Source of the DNA: Xestospongia bergquistia | Taxonomy: Eukaryota; Porifera; Demospongiae; Haplosclerida; Petrosiidae | Assembly: GCA_963965975.1 (NCBI GenBank) | Contig: OZ014411.1 | Location: forward strand, 26,646,249-26,710,248 | DNA: 64,000 bases | Direction: 5' to 3' | Shown here: one piece after another, positions 59,201 through 64,000 of the stretch | Position numbering within the stretch: position 1 is the stretch's first letter | Layout: the number at the start of each line of letters is the position of its first letter | Translations under genes and position numbers: made by a program | Notes under the pieces: model-generated | What the model was told of the DNA's origin: nothing | The model's input: the letters and a program-made list of their open reading frames with translations, nothing else | The model's database searches: none

Positions 59201-59716
59201 TTAATTCATTAATAAGATTTTGAGCTGTAATTTTCACAATGTCTTATAATCCTATCATTACTTCTTTGTTCCACTATATCTACTTTAATTCTGATTGTTT
59301 AATACTTGTATATGAAGTTAGTAAATATCCTTTATAATGACAACATTATAAATACAAATATTAGGTCATATTTTTACCATAACATGTACTTTACAAAATT
59401 ACATATTTGTCTCATTTAATACTACATCAGTGCTTTAGTATTTGTTAGGGAATAACTTTATACACTCAAGACATTTGAACCAGATTATAGATGTAACTAT
59501 TGTTAATAATGACTGTTCTTTTATTTCAATTTACTCTTGTTATATACTAGTATTGTTTACTAACATATATATATAGTAATTGAGACTGTATTGTTAATTT
59601 AACTCTCTTACATCCAGGACAATAATACTCCATTGCATAATGCAGCAATTCGGGGTCATCATGAAAGTGCTGATACTTTACTTAAATCTGGAGCACATGT
59701 TGATGCTATTAATAAG
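36509..59716 (+). CDS. Gene B: ankyrin-repeat paralogue of gene A (3' partial)
   Basis: Exons seen: 36509-36529 (MSSKDKL), 37353-37451, 41018-41116, 49412-49510, 59618-59716. All introns are phase 0 and each later exon is 99 bp, one ankyrin repeat. The first repeat (ELWWAAYEGDVNGVSNFLRR, then GADPNYHN) is the N-cap. Order and sequence of the other repeats match gene A, so GTPase and Death-domain exons are expected past the window end; this is inference. The gene is stretched by introns of up to about 10 kb filled with transposon remains. A Ty3/gypsy element starts at 60963 in the next intron. As a start, the ATG at 36509 is the first after the acceptor and gives an N-terminus without other repeats before it. 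Confidence 0.75.
36753..36860. repeat. Dispersed ~100-bp repeat with flanking duplication
   Basis: A block starting GTACTTAACAGAAGTACTTA is flanked by the direct repeat ATGTAATTACATTTAG (near 36737 and 36860). Most of it recurs at 37709-37807 with a few base differences. It looks like a small inserted element, class unknown. Confidence 0.6.
37353..37451 (+). CDS. Gene B first ankyrin exon (N-cap)
   Basis: 99 bp, phase 0-0, encoding NVELWWAAYEGDVNGVSNFL and RRGADPNYHNPQH. The TPLH motif is replaced by ELWWAA, as in N-terminal capping repeats. A matching exon for gene A would be upstream of the window. Confidence 0.8.
37499..37522. repeat. (AC)n microsatellite
   Basis: About eleven AC units in a gene B intron, shortly after the first ankyrin exon. 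Confidence 0.9.
39211..39331. repeat. Direct repeat containing ACCATGGT palindromes
   Basis: The word TGTATCCATGTACATTACCA followed by TGGTAACCAT occurs twice, about 90 bp apart (39211 and 39300), and includes the palindrome ACCATGGT. Confidence 0.7.
39774..40550. repeat. Duplicated intronic block, copy a (with 106-bp internal repeats)
   Basis: Nearly identical to 47768-48542. Inside it, segments starting at 39842, 39948, 40054 and about 40141 are degenerate tandem copies of a roughly 106-bp unit beginning GTGTATTATGTC. Each block lies 0.5-0.9 kb upstream of a duplicated ankyrin exon (41018 and 49412), so they mark a tandem duplication of about 8 kb. Confidence 0.85.
41018..41116 (+). CDS. 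Gene B ankyrin exon (copy 3)
   Basis: 99 bp, phase 0-0. Codons 11, 12 and 14 differ from the sister exons in a cluster (FNGQ replaced by GLGK), with further changes at positions 3, 8 and 31-33, whereas 255 bp of upstream intron differ from copy 1 by one base and from copy 2 by none that I can see. Confidence 0.85.
42096..42564. mobile_element. hAT-like MITE (copy 3, intact)
   Basis: Starts TAGGGTTGGGGTCAATTAC and ends GTAATCGGTCCCAACCCTG (imperfect inverted repeats), flanked by CTCAATAG (42088-42095) and CTTAATAG (42565-42572). An 8-bp target duplication and CAGGG-type ends fit hAT. The interior is full of GATTACA/TGTAATC words. No coding. Confidence 0.75.
43601..43938 (-). CDS. Small unknown protein with one frameshift
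   Basis: The minus strand from ATG 43938 reads MAEDITTPDLLVIQGTPVTQ and a helical stretch to KFKLIEFY. A one-base shift near 43750 then continues as EYNQYHFNKGVHVEETFLEL and ends IKKCQ-stop at 43601, about 112 residues. Without the shift the frame ends in an unrelated tail (43678). It is hydrophilic, with no signal or membrane segment. It lies in the gene B intron next to the transposon-like pair 44458-46590; a link is only positional. Function not recognised. Confidence 0.4.
44458..45807 (-). pseudogene. Unknown multi-exon gene, repeated family (divergent member)
   Basis: Exons 45531-45807, 45257-45354, 44857-44966 and 44458-44667 on the minus strand. Products: a coiled-coil stretch (TELLTAVITQIDLQKTEIAI), LLKEVKALNVEFSTEDISG, a basic VIRRRRHERKTR segment, then TMSSEDIDKENDEG and VLKPLSWRSSEFEKLLNIID with stop. 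The acidic MS-x-E motif, the W-R-S segment and a final LD/ID helix parallel the gene at 3605-4970. A frameshift in the first exon near 45690 suggests decay. It is divergent to the reading frame starting at 45883. Family not identified; possibly the accessory gene of a mobile element. Confidence 0.5.
44742..44784. repeat. (TA)n microsatellite
   Basis: About twenty TA units inside an intron of the minus-strand unknown gene. Confidence 0.9.
45883..46590 (+). pseudogene. Unknown transposon-associated protein relic, frameshifted
   Basis: The first frame (45883-46170) reads LPRAYTLEVLDDRHSLYLQT. A shift near 46170 continues as SAALNGKCFLATG, VALAHWDIAGFGPFPTSLY, ICSWYLPHSKVGKCCKPVQL-type wording (CSWYLPHSKVGKCCKPVQLW) and FEHPDYYCFIPI. 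The W-x-x-H, GKP-V-x-W and FIP-x-x-I pattern resembles a C-terminal domain I associate with repetitive proteins in sponges and cnidarians, but I cannot name it. It is head-to-head with 44458-45807, only about 75 bp apart. Confidence 0.45.
46591..47767. other. Gene B intron, little recognisable
   Basis: Mostly AT-rich sequence. One imperfect hairpin-like word at 47640-47683 (CCAGACCCTTTGC with AGGAAGAGTCTGG) may be a tiny MITE end; related wording is at 36060-36090. No genes. Confidence 0.5.
47768..48542. repeat. Duplicated intronic block, copy b
   Basis: Near-identical partner of 39774-40550, including its degenerate 106-bp internal repeats. It marks the second unit of the ankyrin-exon tandem duplication. 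Confidence 0.85.
49412..49510 (+). CDS. Gene B ankyrin exon (copy 2)
   Basis: 99 bp, phase 0-0, encoding SQWTPLHVAAFNGQ and IKAGADPNSTDN. It differs from the 314-412 exon at nine bases (six residue changes: positions 1, 8, 23, 31, 32, 33) and from the 41018-41116 exon at thirteen bases (eight residue changes). Confidence 0.85.
50227..50280. repeat. (GCGT)n microsatellite
   Basis: About twelve tetranucleotide units. The paralogous position in copy 3 (about 41,770-41,805) is a TATA-type tract, so it expanded locally. It has by far the highest CpG density in this AT-rich window. Confidence 0.95.
50312..50496. mobile_element. MITE with 8-bp target duplication and empty site
   Basis: 185 bp with inverted ends GGGTGGTTCTTGGTGTAACT and AGTTACACCAAGAAGGACCC, flanked by TACATTTC (50304-50311 and 50497-50504). 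Copy 3 near 41,828 has a single TACATTTC and no insert. The interior holds TGATGTCATCA-type palindromes. Class probably hAT-like or MULE-like by duplication length. Confidence 0.85.
50883..51358. mobile_element. hAT-like MITE (copy 2, intact)
   Basis: The same element as 42096-42564, with flanks CTCAATAG (50875-50882) and CTTAATAG (51359-51366). The right flank still reads CTCAATAG in copy 1, which shows the original perfect duplication. Confidence 0.75.
51979..52229 (+). pseudogene. piggyBac transposase fragment (copy 2)
   Basis: Same broken GLGERVV...RKGFP stretch as 2656-2903, with the same frameshifts. It was already dead before the duplication. Confidence 0.75.
52230..52394 (-). mobile_element. 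LTR of the Ty3/gypsy relic (copy 2)
   Basis: Duplicate of 2904-3068, with TG...CA ends on the minus strand and the same purine tract beside it. The integrase tail follows at about 52600-52695. Confidence 0.6.
52600..52695 (-). pseudogene. Ty3/gypsy integrase C-terminal tail (copy 2)
   Basis: Duplicate of 3270-3370 with a few substitutions. It is separated from its integrase core (55386-56345) by the same nested insertion. Confidence 0.6.
52931..54324 (-). CDS. Unknown multi-exon gene, repeated family (copy 2)
   Basis: Duplicate of the 3605-4970 gene with the same exon plan: coiled-coil exon ending about 54324, and a last exon about 52931-53274. Two points are better preserved than in copy 1. 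The exon near 53380-53450 still has a longer KYVEKKEKSVWE segment, and the LEVVNENKKK junction near 53540 lacks one of the breaking bases. A long A-run still makes one reading frame doubtful. Function not recognised. Confidence 0.5.
54880..55030. repeat. 50-bp minisatellite, short version
   Basis: Two to three units of the array seen at 5430-7290, with no transposons inside. It is the reference for the empty sites of the elements at 5651 and 6572. Confidence 0.8.
55386..56345 (-). pseudogene. Ty3/gypsy integrase relic (copy 2, more complete)
   Basis: Minus-strand frames give ELAPYFNRQQELIVLD, then a zinc-binding remnant (LHEAHPSTSKMKSLPRC, WWPGL), PWEWPHRPWSRLHIDHAGPH (first catalytic D), RSKWIEAHIV, and the later GLAERPVQTFK and KVGDRLYA parts. 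An in-frame stop, frameshifts and substitutions inactivate it. About 350 bp here are missing from copy 1, so this copy better shows the ancestral state. Confidence 0.8.
58440..58724 (+). pseudogene. MULE transposase C-terminal relic (copy 2)
   Basis: Duplicate of 10930-11215: DGPRTNNHIEGWHSCLKCVV and HPNIYNVLRYS. A 4-bp tandem addition (GATAGATG) just before the DGPRT motif and a stop in the preceding segment show independent decay. Confidence 0.7.
59618..59716 (+). CDS. Gene B ankyrin exon (duplicate of 12090-12188)
   Basis: 99 bp, phase 0-0, encoding DNNTPLHNAAIRGHHES and ADTLLKSGAHVDAINK. Ten of 33 residues differ from the gene A sister exon, at positions 1, 3, 8, 11, 12, 16, 17, 22, 24 and 33. 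Confidence 0.85.
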
Positions 59717-60962
59717 GTTAGTATATACTATAATGTAAACTTATTATACTTATAAACTGGTTATTACACATACCTTCATATTTTCAAAAGTATATAATAA
59801 ATTCATATTTTTATGTTTGTTTTAAATGACAAAAACATATACATACAAGTTATAATTTGATGATAATGATTATGATCAGAAAACATTCATATCCTGAAAA
59901 GTCAACCTTCATATCAATTTCCTTTCTACTTAAACATATCCATCAGTATCTTTTATGACACTAGTAATATTATATTAACAAAATTAAACATGATAATAAT
60001 GACAAATTACACTGGATAATGTCCCATTACAAAATCACTATCTTTTATAAAATTCAATTCTCCACATTAATGCTAGATACATATACAATAGATGTAGAAT
60101 TAATCATTTTATATCACATGATATCTATATTTGTATGTCCATTAACTTTGTTTATTCTTTTGTCTATATATGACAATTAAATATTATAATTAATGTAATA
60201 ACTGCATACTTTAAATGGTGACACACATAGGAATCAATGACTTTAATTCTGACCACAAGTATGATGGATGTTACCTTCAAGTTTTGAAACTAGTTTTTTC
60301 TTGATCTATTAATTAAGTTTTATTTCTAGCATTCTACTTTATAGTTACTCCAATTGTTTCATTTAATTATTTTTACAGTAGTCAGTATCTTCCAAACAAT
60401 TATAGGACAATATTGCTTAATTAAAATCTTGTTAGGTATGTGTTAATTATATAACAGTGTTTGTTTGTTTGTTTGTTATATATAACAACTAACAGCATTG
60501 AGTAAATTAAACTAAATACTTTAACTTCAGATACATTATGTCAGCCAATAAATTTAACTTGTCTCTACGTCAAGTACTACAACAATAGATATGACTGACA
60601 ATGATTTAAAACTTCTAGTACATAATATAATTGTTATAGTGGAATCTCCCTGATCTGAATTCAAAGGTTTTTAATTGTTAATAAGTGCAACTTTATTTTA
60701 GCTTAACTTCTAAATAAAAGATACCTCGGTAATCAGGACACTTTAAACTGGTCCCAATTTATTTGTCTAGATAAGAAAAGTTTCACTTTAAATATTTTAT
60801 TATAGCAAGACCCCTCCAAGGGGACACTCCAGTCTGAAATTTGGATACTCATACTATTTTGGACATTTGTTTAGACCCTATACTCATAATAACTACTACA
60901 ATAGTAACTGATCCCCTGAAATACATCCCCCACTGTTACATAATTAGGACAGTTTGATAAAC

Positions 60963-61131
60963 TGTTATATTTCTTATTACACACAAATGAAAACAACTCA
61001 ATACTAGCACAGAACTGAATTAAGGACAACTATACAATTGCTTAAATATCCAATGAATACTTACAAGTACAAGTCCAAAGTACACAATTAATACAATAGT
61101 CCAAAGTACATAATCAATACAGTTTATTACA
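60963..61131 (-). mobile_element. 3' LTR of the gypsy element
   Basis: 169 bp with TG...CA ends on the minus strand (TGTAATAAACTG to AATATAACA), preceded on that strand by the purine tract AAGGAGGGGAGAAAC. It contains a short ACTTTGGACT tandem. The matching 5' LTR is outside the window, so the target duplication cannot be checked. Confidence 0.7.
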
Positions 61132-61443
61132 GTTTCTCCCCTCCTTAATCAAAGAACTCGTCAGCAAAACATTGAGGGGATTTCCTCACTCTTGAGGGAT
61201 AACGAGGACCTGTACTGACTCGAGGTTCCAATCCTTGTCTTGAATCAGAAGACTCAACTTGTGGATTGGACTGAAGAGTCATTTCTAATTCTGGAATATA
61301 TCTGACATACGAACTCGAATTTGATTTTGATGTCGTTTAACAATCATGGTTGAGTTTTGCAATCGAACTCCAATAACAACTCTACCAATCTGTTTCACTA
61401 TGACTCCAGGTATCCATTTAGCTTTACTGCCCTGTGAGAAATT

Positions 61444-62343
61444 TCAAATGTACACATCATCTCCTCTTGAGAATTTTCGCTCTTTAACAGATCTATCAAA
61501 ATACTTCTTTTGTTTGTCTTGTTTCTTGAGAACTTTCTCCTGTAGATTAGAATGTAGTAAATCAAATCTACTGCTTAACTGTCGTCCAAACATTAGCTCT
61601 GCCAGAGATTGACCTGTAGTACTATGTGGAGTTATTCTATAAGAAAACAAAAATTGAGCTAATTTTGTATCTACTGTACCACTTGCTATCTTTTTCATTC
61701 CTTTCTTGAATGTTTGTGCCATTCGCTCTGCCAGTCCATTAGACTTCGGATGATAAGGAGCTGTCTTGATGTGTTGAACACTATTAGCTTTCAAAAAATC
61801 TTCAAATTCCTGACTTGTAAAACATGTCCCATTATCTGATACTAGAGTACGAGGCAACCCATAATGAGCAAACATTGTTCGTAACATTTGAACAGTTGCT
61901 GTAGAGGTTCTAGACGACATTTTCATGATCTTTACCCACTTGGAGTGTGCATCTGTCACTATAAAAAACATAGAATTCATGAAGGGACCAGCATAATTCA
62001 CATGCACTCTGGCCCAGGGTCTAGTTGGCCATGTCCATGGTTCTAATGGTGCCATTGCAGGATTTGATTGGTTTTCCTGACACTTTGCACATTCTTTGTC
62101 CAACTTCTCAATATCCTTTGTCAAACCAGGCCACCAAAAATACATTCTTGCCAAACTCTTCATTCGATTTACTCCTGGGTGTGCCTGATGTAACTCTGCT
62201 AACATTTGTTGTCTACCTTGAGATGGGATCAGAACTCTAGAACCATAAATAATGCATCCATTTAATGTCGACAACTCCAATTTATGCTTACTGAATGATT
62301 TCAAGTCTACTGAACAATGTTCTGGCCATCCAAAACTGAACAT
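61444..62343 (-). pseudogene. Gypsy integrase
   Basis: A 299-residue open stretch. The zinc-binding domain is HQAHPG (with the second His relaxed) and CAKC. The catalytic core shows VTDAHSKW (first D-containing strand), LVSDNGTCFTSQEF (second D) and SNGLAERMAQTFKKG (E). A C-terminal KERKFSRGDDVYI segment follows. All three DDE residues appear present. A one-base insertion in a T-run near 62335 separates it from the upstream linker 62288-62497. Confidence 0.85.
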
Positions 62344-62509
62344 ACCTGTATACTCTGGCTAATAAAGGATCTTTCTGTGTCCACTCTTTTACAGTTTCAG
62401 CCATGATTGGCATTGTGTCCATGGCTTCCATTAACTTCACTAATTCGGTTGGTACTGGTTCTTCTACCTCTACATTCTCAGTAGGAAGTTGACTCAATGT
62501 GTCTTATGA

Positions 62510-63560
62510 GTAGGCCGAAAGGCCATCGTATATTCATAGTTAGCCAGGATCAAAGCCCATCGTTGTATTCTACCAGCTGCTTGTACTGGAACTGGCTGCT
62601 TCTCATTAAACAAGGACTTCAGAGACAAATTATCAGTGTACATTAAGGACTTGTGTCCAAATAGGTATGAATGAAACTTTTTTTACTGCAAAAATGCAGG
62701 CCAGACCCTCTTTTTCAAGTTGTGAATAGTGTTTTTCAGATTCTGTTAAGGTCTGTGAAACATAACCTATTGGTTTCTCTGAACCATCTGTCATATGGTG
62801 AGCGAGAACTGCACCAATCCCATACATAGAGGTGTCACATGACAAAATTAATGGAAGAGACGGATCGAAATGAACCAGTAAATTTGATGATGTAAGGAGT
62901 TTCTTTGATTCTTGAAAAGATGACTCTTCTTCTTCTGACCATCTCCATTGAGTGTTCTTCTGGAGCAACCTATAGAGAGAAAAGAGATGTTTTGAGATAT
63001 TAGGTAGGAATCTACCATAATATGTCAAAAGACCCAGATAAGCTTTTAACTGGGTGAGATTTTTGGGAGGAGGAGCTTCCAGAATTGCGTCAACTTTATC
63101 TTGTGTTGGGTGTAATCCCTGAGAGTCGATAATATGTCCAAGATATGACACAGACTTTGCCATGAACACATATTTTTTCTCTTTTCAACAACATCCCCGC
63201 ATCCTCGATTCACTTCAATACTGTCTCTAGTGATTTCAAATGTTCCTCATCATTCTTTCCAGTAATAAGAACATCATCTATATATACAATCACTTCCGGA
63301 ATATTCTGAAGTAGACTTTCCATAACTCTTTGAAAAATGGCCGGGGCTGATGCAATACCAAATGGTAGTCTCCTATATCGGAATAACCCCTTGTGTGTGT
63401 GTTAATCAACATATACTGCTTGGAGACTTCATCAAGTTCCATTTGCTGATATGCTTGGCTCATGTCCAACTTCGAAACAGCTTGCCTCCACCAAGTGTGG
63501 CAAAGAGATCCTCAATTCTTGGAATCGGATGACGGTCTAACTTTGACACTCAATTTAATG
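62510..63560 (-). pseudogene. Gypsy reverse transcriptase and RNase H
   Basis: The RT palm segment includes LDMSQAYQQMELDE and the catalytic YIDDV at about 63270, then SYLGHIIDSQGL and LGLLTYYGRFLPN (thumb/connection). RNase H follows with LSCDTSMYGIGAVL, YVSQTLTESEKHYSQLEKEG and YTDNLSLKSL. The frame is broken by a two-base CA-repeat change near 63400 and a one-base A-run change near 62680, both in simple-sequence runs. Confidence 0.85.
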
Positions 63561-63987
63561 TGACCTTGAAATCACCACAAATTCTGACACTACCATCTGA
63601 CTTCAAAACTGATACAATGGGTGATGCCCATTCTGAAAACTGTATTGATTCTAAAATACGTAATGACATCAATCTGTCCAGTTCTTTTTCAATCTTTTTT
63701 TGGCCAGTCTTACCACAAGTCAGGCACTTCACGTGTCGAAATCTGCAACAATCTGGAGCATGGTCGCTATTTCCGCAACGGTAACAGTTCGTGGTAGTAA
63801 CTTTGTATACCTCTGTCGGTTTTTGTACAGGGGTTTGTAGCTCTGTTACGTTCTTCCTTGCACTTTCCATGCCCACAGCAATATCCAATGCTGAATCCAA
63901 GGTGAGTGTCTTCTCTGCCAACAGTCTTCGTTGAATGTTTTCGTCATTAATGCCACATACTATTCGATCTCTCAATAAGTCATTCAA
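63550..63987 (-). pseudogene. Fused gag zinc knuckle and reverse transcriptase start
   Basis: One open frame joins a nucleocapsid-like [14 protein letters not shown] (CCHC) and a cut second knuckle (CLTCGKTG) directly to [14 protein letters not shown] and [19 protein letters not shown] of the reverse transcriptase. The aspartic protease and the N-terminal transcriptase region that normally lie between are absent, an in-frame internal deletion with its join near 63700. Confidence 0.75.
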
Positions 63988-64000
63988 TGATGCACCAAAT

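Larger units (their letters stand above)
49099..60960. repeat. Segmental duplication, copy 2 (in gene B)
   Basis: Collinear with 1-13680. It contains ankyrin exons 49412-49510 and 59618-59716 and the shared older transposon relics. It has its own MITE (50312-50496) and (GCGT)n tract but lacks four insertions of copy 1. Visible homology stops at 60962, where a gypsy LTR begins, so the duplicated segment may resume beyond the window. Confidence 0.9.
60963..64000 (-). mobile_element. Ty3/gypsy retroelement, defective, runs off the window
   Basis: Minus-strand order from the right edge: gag zinc knuckle, reverse transcriptase, RNase H, integrase, polypurine tract, LTR. This is the Ty3/gypsy (Metaviridae-type) order, with integrase last. 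It inserted into the duplicated segment of gene B: flanking CAGTTTGATAA matches copy 1 at 13671, where the sequence is uninterrupted. The protease and the start of the transcriptase are missing, and several one- or two-base shifts break the pol frame. It differs from the older gypsy relic at 2904-8340 in LTR sequence. Confidence 0.88.

Noticed and set aside
61346..61612. Plus-strand ORF over the gypsy integrase end
   Set aside because: It is the complement of the integrase frame, with no domain of its own.
1..64000. tRNA, rRNA and CRISPR
   Set aside because: No cloverleaf, ribosomal or spaced-repeat structure was recognised; the 50-, 69- and 106-bp repeats are direct tandems without unique spacers.

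Overview
Eukaryotic nuclear DNA from an early-branching animal, most likely a demosponge of the Amphimedon type. I infer this from the low GC content, many short GT-AG introns, animal genes (VPS18, ABCB8), and ankyrin/ROCO-type GTPase/Death-domain genes embedded in introns full of MULE, piggyBac, hAT-like and Ty3/gypsy remains. All exon coordinates come from reading frames and splice sites by eye; no searches were run.

Layout. 1-19972 (+) is the 3' part of gene A: single-repeat ankyrin exons of 99 bp each, then a P-loop GTPase (ROC-like) and COR-like block, then two Death domains. This is the architecture of the C-terminal half of DAPK1 without a visible kinase. 21380-28620 (-) is a 25-exon VPS18 gene (HOPS/CORVET subunit). 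28875-34401 (+) is a complete 16-exon ABCB8 gene (mitochondrial half-ABC transporter), sharing a 254-bp head-to-head promoter with VPS18. 34956-35282 (-) is a small Death-domain-like gene. 36509-59716 (+) is the 5' part of gene B, a tandem paralogue of gene A, with ankyrin exons spread over more than 22 kb. 60963-64000 (-) is a decayed Ty3/gypsy element inserted in gene B.

Duplications. 1-13680 (gene A) and 49099-60960 (gene B) are copies of one segment, and a shorter third copy lies at 40761-42757. Insertions present in one copy and absent from another give dated, empty-site-proven transposon events: two MULE-type elements and two MITEs in the gene A copy, and one MITE in the gene B copy.

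Most interesting signal. The ankyrin exons in these copies differ far more than their flanking introns (9-14 changes in 99 bp against 0-2 in about 250 bp of intron; 16 in 99 bp against about 4 percent intron for the second exon). Almost all changes alter amino acids, and they fall mainly on the ankyrin surface positions used for ligand binding. Together with the GTPase and Death-domain output modules, this looks like a diversifying recognition receptor system.

Other notable points: a 69-bp minisatellite grown from the 3' end of a VPS18 exon with its splice donor, a giant CT tract serving as a VPS18 splice acceptor, and a repeated family of unknown multi-exon genes (3605-4970, 52931-54324, 44458-45807).
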